Below are positions 19,235 through 28,118 of a stretch of DNA of 64,000 nt, one piece after another. The position numbers were made by a program, and so were the translations under genes. Each line of letters starts with the position of its first letter. Position 1 is the stretch's first letter. Location of the stretch: positions 496,001 through 560,000 of the forward strand of contig NZ_AUHD01000001.1 of the NCBI RefSeq assembly GCF_000423005.1, given 5' to 3'. A model generated the notes under the pieces. The model worked only from the letters and a program-made list of their open reading frames with translations. It ran no database searches and had not been told where the DNA came from. This DNA comes from Gelidibacter mesophilus DSM 14095 (GTDB lineage: Bacteria > Bacteroidota > Bacteroidia > Flavobacteriales > Flavobacteriaceae).

Positions 19235-20065
19235 ATGAATAAAATAATTGTACCAGTAGATTTTTCAATATATTCAGAGTATGCGCTTGAGGCGGCGGCT
19301 ATATTGGCTAGAAAAAATGATGCTGAAATATTGGCATTACATATGTTGGAAATGTCCGATTCTATTTTGACGGCATCCAATGATGGTCCAAAACCAAAAA
19401 TTGTATTTTTTCTAAAACTTGCGCAACAACGCTTTGAAGAGTTTTTGACCAGGGATTATCTTGAAGGCGTGAAAATTACGCCTATTGTCAAACATTCCAA
19501 AGTGTTTAGTGAGGTGAGTGTCGTGGCTGAAGAGCATCAAGCAGATTTAATAGTGATGGGTTCCCATGGTGTGAGTGGCTTTACTGAGGTTTTTGTTGGG
19601 TCAAACACTGAAAAAGTTGTACGTCATTCTGATCTTCCGGTATTGGTCATAAAGCAAAAGCCAACCAATCTTAGTTTTGAAAATGTCGTTTTTGCATCTG
19701 ATTTCTCTGAAAAGAGTGTGGACGTTTATCAACGGGCATTAAAAACTCTAGGTGAAGGTGCCAATATCCATTTGTTATACGTGAATGTTCCGGGTGAGAA
19801 CTTTAAGAGTACTACGGAAATGGAACAAAATGTAGCTAACTTTTTAATGAAGGCGGAAGGGAATATGAACAATTTAAATAAGGTCCATTATGTGTCAGAT
19901 TATTCCATTCAGAAAGGAATTATGAATTTTTCGAATCTTTTTGGTGCCGATCTCATTGTGATGCCAACCCATGGTAGAAAAGGTTTGGCGCATTTTTTTG
20001 AAGGAAGTATTTCTGAAGATATGGCCAACCGAGCAAACTTGCCAGTCCTGACCCTTAAAATTTAA
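19235..20065 (+). CDS. universal stress protein, tandem Usp domains
   Basis: A 276-residue cytoplasmic protein with two Usp domains. Domain 1 (1-146) begins KIIVPVDFSIYSEYALEAA and ends with the nucleotide-loop segment GSHGVSGFTEVFVGS. Domain 2 (about 150-276) has VVFASDFSEKSVDVYQRA and PTHGRKGLAHFFEGS. The G-x2-G-x9-G-S/T pattern for ATP binding is clear in domain 1 and altered in domain 2. Such tandem Usp genes are common beside low-oxygen genes. It lies 85 bases after hemN and may share its transcript; no box of its own was found. Confidence 0.85.
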   Translation: MNKIIVPVDFSIYSEYALEAAAILARKNDAEILALHMLEMSDSILTASNDGPKPKIVFFLKLAQQRFEEFLTRDYLEGVKITPIVKHSKVFSEVSVVAEEHQADLIVMGSHGVSGFTEVFVGSNTEKVVRHSDLPVLVIKQKPTNLSFENVVFASDFSEKSVDVYQRALKTLGEGANIHLLYVNVPGENFKSTTEMEQNVANFLMKAEGNMNNLNKVHYVSDYSIQKGIMNFSNLFGADLIVMPTHGRKGLAHFFEGSISEDMANRANLPVLTLKI

Positions 20066-20114
20066 TGAAGGAGAAGGGTAGGACGACGACACCCCTAAAA
20101 CAGTTCTGTTAAAT

Positions 20115-20178
20115 AGGACAAAAATATCCGATATATGATAATTGTCATATTTTAACTAAATTTAACGAACTAATTTTG
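20115..20178 (+). promoter_or_regulatory. dual-operator promoter of nirK
   Basis: An Rrf2-type box AGGACAAAAATATCCG (20115-20130) is followed 19 bp on, centre to centre, by the FNR-type box ATGATAATTGTCAT (20135-20148). The -7 element TAATTTTG (20171-20178) starts 29.5 bp from the FNR box centre. The layout is the same at the nos promoter. The predicted transcript starts near 20183, giving a leader of about 15 bases before the nirK ATG at 20198. Confidence 0.78.
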
Positions 20179-20197
20179 AACCATAAACAAATATAAC

Positions 20198-21646
20198 ATG
20201 AAATCACTACCATTTTTAAAAACAATATCACTGCTGTCCTTATTATTAATGTTCAGCTGTTTTAAAGAAAAGAAAACCGAATATGCTTCAACCGAAGAGA
20301 TTCCTGTCAATCGCGAGATGATTGCAGAACTAACCGCACCGCCACATGTACCGGCGCCGGTAGGGAAGCGTAAAGCGAAAAAGCTCATCGTGAAGATGGA
20401 AATTCTTGAAGCTGAAGGTGAAATTTCAAATGGGGTTCGTTATGTTTATTGGACGTTTGGAGGTTCAGTTCCAGGAAGTTTTATTAGAGCTAGAGTGGGC
20501 GATGAAATTGAATTCCATTTGCAAAATCACCCAGATAATAAGTTGCCTCATAATATTGATTTACATGCGGTCAATGGGCCAGGTGGAGGTGCAGAATCTT
20601 CTTTTGTAGCTCCAGGTCACGAAAAGGTCTTTTCCTTTAAGGTATTAGCTCCTGGATTGTTCGTTTACCATTGTGCCACTGCGCCTGTAGGAATGCATAT
20701 TGCAAACGGGATGTATGGTCTTATTTTGATAGAGCCAGAAGGCGGTTTACCTCCAGTAGATAAAGAATACTATGTGATGCAAGGTGATTTTTATACAGCA
20801 GGTCCAAATGGTGAGCGTGGTTTACAGGCTTTTGACATGCAAAAAGCTGTGGATGAAAAAGCGGATTATGTCGTGTTTAACGGAAGTGTTGGTGCATTGA
20901 CCGGTGACGGAGCCTTAACTGCTAAAGTGGGCGAGACCGTAAGACTTTTTGTTGGTAATGGCGGTCCTGGATTGGTGTCATCTTTCCACGTGATTGGTGA
21001 AATATTTGATAAGGTTCACGTTGAAGGTGGGGAACTTGTAAATAGCAACGTCCAAACCACATTGATTCCTGCCGGTGGTGCAGCCATGGTAGAATTTAAG
21101 GTAGATGTTCCTGGATCTTATGTTTTGGTGGATCACTCTATATTTAGAGCGTTCAATAAAGGTGCTTTAGGTCTGTTGAATGTTACTGGTGAAGAAAATG
21201 AAAAAATCTACTCAGGAGAGCAAATGGATAATATTTACCTTCCAGAAGGACCAGGAATCCAAAAAATGCCAACTACAGATGAGATTAAAGAATCTGATGT
21301 TCCTGCAAAATCGTTTGATGAGCAAATGAAGTTTGGAAAACAGATTTACGGTCAAACATGTATTGCTTGTCACCAAGCAGAAGGACAAGGGATCGCCAAT
21401 GCATTCCCTCCTTTGGCAAATTCAGATTATTTAAATGCGGATGTTGATAGAGCTATTGAAGCAGTACTTTACGGATTAAGTGGAGAGATTACTGTCAATG
21501 GTAATAAATACAACAGTATCATGACCGCACAAATGATTTCGCAAGAAGAAGTTGCCAATGTATTGACTTATGTTTATAATAGCTGGGGCAATAATAAAAC
21601 GGTGGTGACCACTGAAATGGTAAAGAAAGTGAAATCTAAAAAATAG
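20198..21646 (+). CDS. nirK: copper nitrite reductase fused to cytochrome c
   Basis: This periplasmic enzyme reduces nitrite to nitric oxide. The 482-residue precursor has a lipoprotein signal (LLMFSCFKE, Cys21). Two cupredoxin domains follow: [10 protein letters not shown] gives H118 (type 1 Cu), D121 (catalytic) and H123 (type 2). [17 protein letters not shown] gives H158 (type 2), and C159, H167 and M172 (type 1). FHVIG gives H264 (catalytic) and VLVDHSIF gives H313 (type 2). A C-terminal cytochrome c domain carries CIACH at 388-392 and a likely Met ligand in IMTAQM. The fused haem domain should feed electrons directly to the type 1 copper. First gene of a four-gene operon. Confidence 0.95.
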   Translation: MKSLPFLKTISLLSLLLMFSCFKEKKTEYASTEEIPVNREMIAELTAPPHVPAPVGKRKAKKLIVKMEILEAEGEISNGVRYVYWTFGGSVPGSFIRARVGDEIEFHLQNHPDNKLPHNIDLHAVNGPGGGAESSFVAPGHEKVFSFKVLAPGLFVYHCATAPVGMHIANGMYGLILIEPEGGLPPVDKEYYVMQGDFYTAGPNGERGLQAFDMQKAVDEKADYVVFNGSVGALTGDGALTAKVGETVRLFVGNGGPGLVSSFHVIGEIFDKVHVEGGELVNSNVQTTLIPAGGAAMVEFKVDVPGSYVLVDHSIFRAFNKGALGLLNVTGEENEKIYSGEQMDNIYLPEGPGIQKMPTTDEIKESDVPAKSFDEQMKFGKQIYGQTCIACHQAEGQGIANAFPPLANSDYLNADVDRAIEAVLYGLSGEITVNGNKYNSIMTAQMISQEEVANVLTYVYNSWGNNKTVVTTEMVKKVKSKK

Positions 21647-21719
21647 AGTCTCAAAATTGTGATCGAAGTCAAAATTGATTACTCTTAGAAACTAGAAATT
21701 GTTAATATAAAACCCAATT

Positions 21720-22496
21720 ATGCGTACCAATATCTTCAGATTGTCGTTTGTTTTGATCTTAATACACACAATTAGTTATGGACAGTCTGAAGGTATGGCA
21801 CGTATCGATGGAGCCCGTTACATCCCTTTATACGGAAGGGATTCTACTGTAGTTGAAGTCAAGGATTTTGATTTGGATGTTTATCCAGTGACCAATAAAG
21901 AGTATATGGCGTTTGTTGCGAAATATCCAGAATGGCAAAAATCAAACGCCAAAAAAATATTCGCTGACAAGATGTATCTCAGAAATTGGAAAAATGATCT
22001 TGAAATCAATGATGACGCCAATTTAAACAGTCCAGTGACTTATATCAGTTGGTTTGCGGCCAAGGCGTATTGCGACTGTCAGGGTAAACGTTTGCCGACT
22101 ATGGACGAATGGGAATATGCCGCCATGTCTGATGAAACCGTTAAAGATGCCCGTATCAAAAAATCATATAACGAACAGATCCTGTCATGGTACGAAGCAC
22201 CAAGATCCAATGAAAATCTGATTGGTGAAAATCCTAAGAATTTCTGGGGCGTTTATGACTTGCATGGTTTGGTCTGGGAATGGACTTCGGATTTTAATTC
22301 GGTGTTGATGTCAGGAGAATCAAGAAAAGATAACGAAAAAGACGACAATCTATTCTGTGGAAGCGCCTCGTTGGGTGCTACAGATTTAATGAATTACGCA
22401 GCGTTTATGCGCTACGCTTTTAGAGGAAGTATCAAGGCCAATTACGCGATAAAGAATCTCGGATTTAGATGTGCCAAGGATATTGAAATCCCATAA
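21720..22496 (+). CDS. nirV: NirV-like formylglycine-generating-enzyme family protein
   Basis: A 258-residue exported protein (signal about 1-21, ending SYGQS) of the FGE-sulfatase (SUMF1) fold. Recognisable segments are YPVTNKEYMAFVAKYPEW, YISWFAAKAYCDCQGKRLPT with the classic RLPT.DEWEYAA sequence, VWEWTSDFNS, and the terminal LGFRCAKD. NirV genes commonly follow nirK and are thought to help NirK maturation, though the biochemistry is unsettled. It lies 73 bases after nirK and 5 bases before the SCO gene, within one operon. Confidence 0.85.
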   Translation: MRTNIFRLSFVLILIHTISYGQSEGMARIDGARYIPLYGRDSTVVEVKDFDLDVYPVTNKEYMAFVAKYPEWQKSNAKKIFADKMYLRNWKNDLEINDDANLNSPVTYISWFAAKAYCDCQGKRLPTMDEWEYAAMSDETVKDARIKKSYNEQILSWYEAPRSNENLIGENPKNFWGVYDLHGLVWEWTSDFNSVLMSGESRKDNEKDDNLFCGSASLGATDLMNYAAFMRYAFRGSIKANYAIKNLGFRCAKDIEIP

Positions 22497-22501
22497 AAAT
22501 T

Positions 22502-23218
22502 ATGAAAAAAATAGTATTTATACTTTGTAGCCTCTTTTTTTTAGGATTGACTGCTTGTAAAAATGAAAGCCATACATCAACAGATGAGCGCGCCGTATAT
22601 CAGTGTCCGATGGCATGTGAAGGCGAGAAAACGTACGATGCACCAGGAAGTTGTCCGGTTTGTAAAATGGATCTGGCAATAGTAGAACCTTCAGAAAAGA
22701 AAGCCTCAGGTGAAATATCAGAGCTTTCCATTTTTAACCTAAAATCTACTTGGACGAATCAAAACGGAGAAGATCTCCAATTTGAAGACTTAAAAGGAGA
22801 TGTTCTGGTGACGGTCATGATTTATACCTCATGTAAAGCAGCGTGCCCAAGATTGGTGGCAGATATGAGAAATATTGAAGCAAAACTTACAAAAAACACC
22901 AAAGAAAACGTGAAAATGGTCCTTGTGAGCATCGACCCAAAAACGGATACTCCAGAACGTTTAAAAGCCTTTGCTGAAGAAAATGCTATGGACAAAGAGC
23001 CATGGGTGTTTCTTCGATCTTCAGAAGACAACACACGCGAATTTGCAGCAGTTGTAGCGGTGAATTATAAAAAGATCTCACCTATTGATTTTTCACATTC
23101 CAACATTATCACTGTTTTTAATGATCAAGGTGAAATGGTATTTCAACAAGAAGGCCTTGGGGTCAATTCTGACGCTACCATTCAGAACATAGAGAAAGCG
23201 GTAGCTTCTATTAAATAA
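22502..23218 (+). CDS. SCO1/SenC copper chaperone with N-terminal heavy-metal-binding domain
   Basis: A 238-residue lipoprotein (lipobox LGLTACKN). Residues about 35-62 form a heavy-metal-binding module with CPMACEG and GSCPVCKMDL. A thioredoxin-fold SCO domain follows from about residue 75 with YTSCKAACPRLVADM (the CxxxC copper site), VSIDPKTDTPERLKAF and a C-terminal DFSHSNIITVF that supplies the conserved His. SCO proteins deliver copper to periplasmic copper sites. Its place after nirK and nirV suggests loading of NirK, or of the CuA site of NosZ, but that is inference. Joining the two copper modules in one chain is notable. Confidence 0.88.
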   Translation: MKKIVFILCSLFFLGLTACKNESHTSTDERAVYQCPMACEGEKTYDAPGSCPVCKMDLAIVEPSEKKASGEISELSIFNLKSTWTNQNGEDLQFEDLKGDVLVTVMIYTSCKAACPRLVADMRNIEAKLTKNTKENVKMVLVSIDPKTDTPERLKAFAEENAMDKEPWVFLRSSEDNTREFAAVVAVNYKKISPIDFSHSNIITVFNDQGEMVFQQEGLGVNSDATIQNIEKAVASIK

Positions 23219-23275
23219 TTGTCATGGCTTAGGTAGTAGGTGAAATCAATAAAAAGTTCTAAAATCAGCAAAATC

Positions 23276-24535
23276 ATGAAAAAAATTATTCTTTTGATGT
23301 GCTTCGGTACGTTAAGTCAGACTATTCTTGCACAAGAATTTGGTATCGATCTCCAGTTAAGACCACGTGTGGAATATCGGCATGGGTATAAAACCTTAGT
23401 GCCTGATGATGCCGATGCAGCCACATTTGTATCACAACGCTCCCGATTGAATTTTAATTATGGCAGTGAAAAATTAAAGGCATATATCTCTTTACAAAAT
23501 GTCAGAACATGGGGAGAGGTGAGTACATTGGCTGCAAGTGATGCTAACGGAACCGCCATCCATGAAGCTTGGGCGTCGTTTAATTTGAATCCTGAATTTT
23601 CCTTTAAGATGGGGCGTCAGGAAATCATCTATGACGATTCTCGAATTTTTGGCAATGTAGATTGGGCACAAGCTGGTAGGAGCCATGATGCGTTTATAGC
23701 AACCTTTCAACCTAATTCGAAAAATCGTTTAGATCTTGGACTCGCTATAAATGAAGAAGAAGAAACGCTTTTTAAAGCCGATTATGACGTCAATAATTAT
23801 AAGGCCTTTCAATATGCATGGTACCATACCAGTTTTGAGCATTTCAATCTAAGCCTTTTAGCGCTTAATACAGGATTTACCTTTGAAGAGGACGGTGAGC
23901 AAGAAGTAGATTATAACCAAACCTTAGGCGGATTTTTATCTTTTGGCAAGAACAGATTAAAGGCAGAAGCATCCCTATATTTCCAAACGGGAAAAATCGC
24001 CGATCGGCAATTGAGCGCCTATAACCTATCAGGAAATTTACATTATTCAGTAATTCCAGAATTTACTTTTGGACTTGGTGCTGAATTGCTTTCTGGTACC
24101 GACATGGATACCACTTCAGAAAAATTAAAGTCCTTTAATCCTTTATTTGGAACCAATCATAAATTCAATGGATGGATGGATTACTTTTATGTTTCAAATC
24201 ATATTAATTCTGTGGGATTATTGGACATCAGTGTGCCTTTAAAATATCAGAAGGAGAAAGTAACGCTTATAATGGTGCCACATCTTTTTTCAGCTGCTGC
24301 AAATGTGGTTGACACTATGGGGAATAAACAGGACAACTATTTAGGAACTGAGATCGATTTTTCATTTGGTTATAAAATCGCAAATAACATTGATTTTCAA
24401 GTAGGCTATTCCCACATGTTTGCAACCGAAACCATGGAAGTGCTTAAAGGAGGCGATAAAAACAATACCACTAACTGGGCCTGGGCTATGTTTGTTTTCA
24501 AACCGAAACTGTTCACCCACAAAATAAATGACTAA
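23276..24535 (+). CDS. outer-membrane beta-barrel porin, alginate-export family-like
   Basis: A 419-residue protein from the ATG at 23276. A GTG 36 bases earlier (23240) is open but would place extra residues before the signal peptide IILLMCFGTLSQTILAQ. The mature part alternates aromatic strands and turns, for example RPRVEYRHGYKTLVP, FKMGRQEIIYDDSRIFG and NVDWAQAGRSHDA. This pattern fits the alginate_exp/porin-like barrel family of about 16-18 strands. The final residues contain FVFKPKLF. It ends the nirK operon, so nitrite or another anion is a possible substrate. That is inferred only from position. Confidence 0.75.
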   Translation: MKKIILLMCFGTLSQTILAQEFGIDLQLRPRVEYRHGYKTLVPDDADAATFVSQRSRLNFNYGSEKLKAYISLQNVRTWGEVSTLAASDANGTAIHEAWASFNLNPEFSFKMGRQEIIYDDSRIFGNVDWAQAGRSHDAFIATFQPNSKNRLDLGLAINEEEETLFKADYDVNNYKAFQYAWYHTSFEHFNLSLLALNTGFTFEEDGEQEVDYNQTLGGFLSFGKNRLKAEASLYFQTGKIADRQLSAYNLSGNLHYSVIPEFTFGLGAELLSGTDMDTTSEKLKSFNPLFGTNHKFNGWMDYFYVSNHINSVGLLDISVPLKYQKEKVTLIMVPHLFSAAANVVDTMGNKQDNYLGTEIDFSFGYKIANNIDFQVGYSHMFATETMEVLKGGDKNNTTNWAWAMFVFKPKLFTHKIND

Positions 24536-24591
24536 TTTCTTTTTTCAAGGACGTTTCTAAAAAGAAATATCCAATCACGACACATTAAATT

Positions 24592-24636
24592 ATCCTTCAA
24601 GAAATCCAGTAAGATGGGCTTGAAGGATTTTTTTTG
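24592..24636 (+). terminator. terminator of the nirK operon
   Basis: Perfect ten-base arms ATCCTTCAAG (24592-24601) and CTTGAAGGAT (24619-24628) are followed by a T run. It lies 57 bases after the porin stop and separates the nirK and nos operons. Confidence 0.85.
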
Positions 24637-24738
24637 CGCTATTCCTGATGAGATCATCATGTTTTGAGCTGTTAGTGAGCTTATTATAGATGGTTTTTAG
24701 TTGTTGGACTAATTTAAACTAAAATCACAACCTTAAAG

Positions 24739-24802
24739 AGGATAAAATTATCTGAAATATGATTATTGTCATGTATTATGAAAATCTAACGGGTTAGATT
24801 TG
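24739..24802 (+). promoter_or_regulatory. dual-operator promoter of the nos operon
   Basis: An Rrf2-type box AGGATAAAATTATCTG (24739-24754) and an FNR-type box ATGATTATTGTCAT (24759-24772) are 19 bp apart centre to centre. The -7 element TAGATTTG (24795-24802) starts 29.5 bp from the FNR box centre. Both distances equal those at nirK. Predicted transcription starts near 24807, leaving a leader of about 73 bases. Confidence 0.78.
24782..24801. promoter_or_regulatory. perfect 20-bp dyad over the nos -7 element
   Basis: AAATCTAAC (24782-24790), two G, then GTTAGATTT (24793-24801) form a perfect inverted repeat. It overlaps the -7 box TAGATTTG, so a protein bound here would block the promoter. 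nirK has no such dyad, so this would be a nos-specific control site. The binding protein is unknown. Confidence 0.5.
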
Positions 24803-24879
24803 TTAAAGAAATCACAAACGAGCTTTAAAGTTTTCTTAAATAAAACGGGGCTCAAGGTTATTTAATTAAAACTTAAATC

Positions 24880-25377
24880 ATGATAAAAATGAAAAAAACA
24901 CTAACAATTTTTACAGTATTAGGAGTCCTGCTGTTTATGGGATGTGGTGATGGCGAAAAAAAGAACACTGATCCCTATGAGAAAAGTACTCCAACTGAGC
25001 AAACAAAAGTAGTATCCAGTGTGCCAGCTTCTCAACGGGTTGATTTGACCAACAAAGGTATTGGGCCAATTAAAAACGTGGAGCTTGGTGAAACCATTGA
25101 TATGGAAATGGCAGCTAAAGGTGAGGAAGTCTATAAAATGAATTGTACGGCTTGTCATAAGGTGGACAAAAAATTCATTGGTCCAGCTCCAAAGGGTATT
25201 TTGGAAAGAAGAACTCCAGAATGGGTGATGAACATGATTTTAAACCCAGACGTAATGACCAAGGATGATCCTCTTGCCCATGATCTGTTGCTCGAGTTTA
25301 ATGGGTCTCCAATGGCAAATCAGCAAATGTCTGAAGAGCAGGCAAGACAAATGTTGGAATATTTTAGAACACTTTAA
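24880..25377 (+). CDS. monohaem cytochrome c of the nos cluster
   Basis: A 165-residue lipoprotein (lipobox LFMGCGDG; start at codon 1 or 4). After a flexible linker the cytochrome domain begins AAKGEEVYKMNCTACHKVDK with the haem motif CTACH near residue 90. It ends with a Met in NGSPMANQQMSEEQA as likely sixth ligand. Genes of this type precede nosZ in Bacteroidota nos clusters, where they are thought to deliver electrons to NosZ. First gene downstream of the dual-operator nos promoter. Confidence 0.88.
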   Translation: MIKMKKTLTIFTVLGVLLFMGCGDGEKKNTDPYEKSTPTEQTKVVSSVPASQRVDLTNKGIGPIKNVELGETIDMEMAAKGEEVYKMNCTACHKVDKKFIGPAPKGILERRTPEWVMNMILNPDVMTKDDPLAHDLLLEFNGSPMANQQMSEEQARQMLEYFRTL

Positions 25378-25449
25378 TAGATAAGTAGGTAACCAACCGG
25401 CCGGCCTGCGAAGCGAATAATGCATTGAAGGTCAAAAAGCTAAACTCAA

Positions 25450-26025
25450 ATGAAAACAATCCTTAAACTGATCTTTGTTTCGTTAGTATTACTTGTGTTT
25501 GCAGCTTGTAAAAATGAAACAACCACTGAAAATGGAACCTCAGGAGAGCGTTCCTCCGCAAATGATGTCCAGTCTAAAAACCAAGGACAAGCATTTATTG
25601 AAGATGACGGGTCTCAACCCAACGTGTTACAAATAGCCCTCGGGTCACCGGACCACACCACATTGGTGGCCGCTGTGCAAGCAGCAGGTTTAGAGAATGC
25701 GCTGGTTAATGCCGGGCCTTTAATGGTTTTTGCTCCAACAAATGCCGCTTTTGAGGCTTTGCCAGCAGGCACTGTAGAAGATTTGCTGAAACCTGAGAAC
25801 AAAGAAAAATTAGCTTACATATTAAAAAATCACGTCACACCAGGAAACTATTCAAAAGATTTTCTGAAAAAATTTAAAAAGGTGGGGCAGGCTAGCGGTG
25901 AAGATGCTGTTGTTGAAGTAAACGGAGATGATGTGTATGTGGGCGGTGCCAAAATTCTTGCAAGTGTTCCCGCCGGAAATGGGATTGTTCACGTGGTGGA
26001 TCATATCATCTTTCCGGCAAATTAA
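25450..26025 (+). CDS. fasciclin-domain lipoprotein of the nos cluster
   Basis: A 191-residue lipoprotein (lipobox VFAACKNE) with one fasciclin (FAS1) domain from about residue 50. It shows GSPDHTTLVAAVQAAGLENA (first FAS1 segment), APTNAAFEALPAGTVEDLL (the conserved TNAAF box), NHVTPG and VPAGNGIVHVVDHIIFP (the closing box). FAS1 proteins next to nosZ recur in Bacteroidota, but their role is not established; a scaffold or maturation function is possible. It sits between the cytochrome c and nosZ genes with short spacers, so it is part of the operon. Confidence 0.85.
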   Translation: MKTILKLIFVSLVLLVFAACKNETTTENGTSGERSSANDVQSKNQGQAFIEDDGSQPNVLQIALGSPDHTTLVAAVQAAGLENALVNAGPLMVFAPTNAAFEALPAGTVEDLLKPENKEKLAYILKNHVTPGNYSKDFLKKFKKVGQASGEDAVVEVNGDDVYVGGAKILASVPAGNGIVHVVDHIIFPAN

Positions 26026-26058
26026 TTTTAAATCAATTTAATGTAAACAAATAAGACA

Positions 26059-28026
26059 ATGAAAAAATCAATTAATATTTTATTTTTCTTAGCTATAGCT
26101 GCCGGTTTGGTAAGTTGTAATAATGGAAATGACCAAAGAGGTACCAAGGGCCAAGGTGGTCTTGCATCAAATGCTGCTGAAAGAGTGTATGTTGCTCCTG
26201 GTGAGCACGACGAATATTATGCATTTATGTCCGGAGGATTTAGTGGACAGTTGAGTGTTTATGGCCTGCCCTCCGGACGAATGCTCAAGGTGCTCCCAGT
26301 ATTCTCGCAAAATCCAGAAAATGGATATGGGTATACTGAAGAAACCAAACCGATGTTGAACACGTCTTACGGGTTTGTACCATGGGATGACTCTCACCAC
26401 CCTGATATTTCACAAACAAATGGTGAATTGGATGGCCGTTGGATTTTTATCAATGGAAACAACACCCCTCGAATTGCAAGAATTGGTTTGCAGAATTTCA
26501 AAACGGAAGAGATTATTGAAATCCCAAATAGTGCGGGTAACCATAGTTCTTCATTTATTACTGAAAATACGGAATATGTGGTTGCCGGAACGCGTTTCTC
26601 TGTGCCAATTCCACAAAAGGACATGCCTATAAATGAATATAAAGGGAATTTTAAAGGTTCTTTAACGTTTATTAGCGTTGATCAGGAAACAGGACGAATG
26701 GGAATTAAGTTCCAATTGATAATGCCTGGATTTAACTATGACCTGTCTCACCCCGGGCGTGATAAGAGTCATGGTTGGTTCTTCTTTACCACTTATAACA
26801 CTGAAGAAGCACACTCCTTGTTAGAGGTTAATGCATCACAAAACGATAAGGATTTTATTGCGGCCATTAACTGGAAAGTCATTGAAGAATATGTGAACAA
26901 CGGTGGTGGAAAAATGGTGCCTGCCAATTATGCACATAACGTTTTGGATGAACACACGCATACGGCAACGTCAACCATGTTGAAAGAAGTATTGACTGTA
27001 AACCCAATGGACGTTCCTGGAGCTGTTTATTTCTTGCCTACTCCAAAATCGCCGCACGGTTGTGATGTAGATCCATCAGGAGAGTATATTATTGGTAACG
27101 GTAAATTATCTGCCGACTTAACAGTGCACAGTTTTACCAAAATGCTTGATGCTATCGAAAACAAGAAATTTGATGGCGAAGCTTACGGAATTCCAATCTT
27201 AAAGTTTGAGGATATCCTTGCGGGCGTGGTTAAACAACCAGGTTTAGGGCCATTGCATACTGAATTTGATGGAAAAGGAAATGCTTATACCACCTTCTTT
27301 ATCTCTTCTGAAGTTGTCAAATGGAAAGTTGGCACTTGGGAAGTTTTAGACCGTCAACCTGTATTTTACTCTGTAGGACACGGAATGATTCCAGGTGGAA
27401 ACTCACGTAAACCGTTTGGTAAATACTTTGTAGCCTTAAACAAGATTACAAAAGATAGATACTTACCTACAGGACCAGAGTTGACCCAATCTGCACAATT
27501 GTTTGATATTAGCGGCGATAAAATGGAACTTCTTTTAGATTTCCCAACCATTGGTGAACCGCATTATGCGGCTGCTATTCCTGCGGAATTGATTGCCAAA
27601 AACTCTAGAAAGATCTTTAAACTTGCAGAAAACAAACATCCGTATGCTGCACTTAATGATTCAGAAACCAAAGTCGTGCGCGATGGAAATGAAGTTCACA
27701 TATACATGAACATGATCCGAAGCCATTTCAGTCCGGACAATATTGAAGGTGTAAAAGTAGGTGATAAGGTGTACTTCCATATCACCAACTTAGAGCAAGA
27801 CTTTGACGTTCCTCACGGTTTCGCAGTAATCGGTGCTAATAACGCTGAGATGCTTATTGTGCCAGGAGCGACTGAAACCTTAGTCTGGGAACCTAAACAA
27901 GTAGGTGTATGGCCCTTCTATTGTACAGATTTCTGTTCTGCACTTCATCAAGAAATGCAAGGTTATGTACGTGTAAGTCCAGCGGATTCAAATATCGAAT
28001 TATCTTGGAGTTTAGGCGAAGATTAA
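26059..28026 (+). CDS. nosZ: nitrous-oxide reductase, clade II (Sec-dependent)
   Basis: This terminal denitrification enzyme reduces N2O to N2 in the periplasm. The 655-residue precursor has a Sec lipoprotein-type signal (GLVSCNNGN) and no twin-arginine motif, which defines clade II. An N-terminal seven-bladed propeller carries the CuZ histidines; recognisable segments are FMSGGFSGQLSVYGLPSGR, HPDISQTNGELDGRW, DEHTHTATS and SPHGCDVDPSGEY. The C-terminal cupredoxin (about 545-645) holds CuA: VPHGFAVIG, then CTDFCSALHQEMQGY with both Cys, the His and the Met ligand. The set is complete and the length is typical. A strong hairpin follows the stop. Confidence 0.97.
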   Translation: MKKSINILFFLAIAAGLVSCNNGNDQRGTKGQGGLASNAAERVYVAPGEHDEYYAFMSGGFSGQLSVYGLPSGRMLKVLPVFSQNPENGYGYTEETKPMLNTSYGFVPWDDSHHPDISQTNGELDGRWIFINGNNTPRIARIGLQNFKTEEIIEIPNSAGNHSSSFITENTEYVVAGTRFSVPIPQKDMPINEYKGNFKGSLTFISVDQETGRMGIKFQLIMPGFNYDLSHPGRDKSHGWFFFTTYNTEEAHSLLEVNASQNDKDFIAAINWKVIEEYVNNGGGKMVPANYAHNVLDEHTHTATSTMLKEVLTVNPMDVPGAVYFLPTPKSPHGCDVDPSGEYIIGNGKLSADLTVHSFTKMLDAIENKKFDGEAYGIPILKFEDILAGVVKQPGLGPLHTEFDGKGNAYTTFFISSEVVKWKVGTWEVLDRQPVFYSVGHGMIPGGNSRKPFGKYFVALNKITKDRYLPTGPELTQSAQLFDISGDKMELLLDFPTIGEPHYAAAIPAELIAKNSRKIFKLAENKHPYAALNDSETKVVRDGNEVHIYMNMIRSHFSPDNIEGVKVGDKVYFHITNLEQDFDVPHGFAVIGANNAEMLIVPGATETLVWEPKQVGVWPFYCTDFCSALHQEMQGYVRVSPADSNIELSWSLGED

Positions 28027-28082
28027 GATTGCCAATAGTATAAGGTTAGGAAAGTTTTGTTTTAGTGTTTATTTTCCTAAAT

Positions 28083-28118
28083 AAGGCGAGAGTTGAAGTA
28101 TCGCTCTCGCCTTTCTAT
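28083..28118 (+). terminator. terminator after nosZ
   Basis: Ten-base arms AAGGCGAGAG (28083-28092) and CTCTCGCCTT (28104-28113) are perfect. The tail TCTATTC is only moderately T-rich, so partial read-through into the downstream nos genes is possible. Confidence 0.75.
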
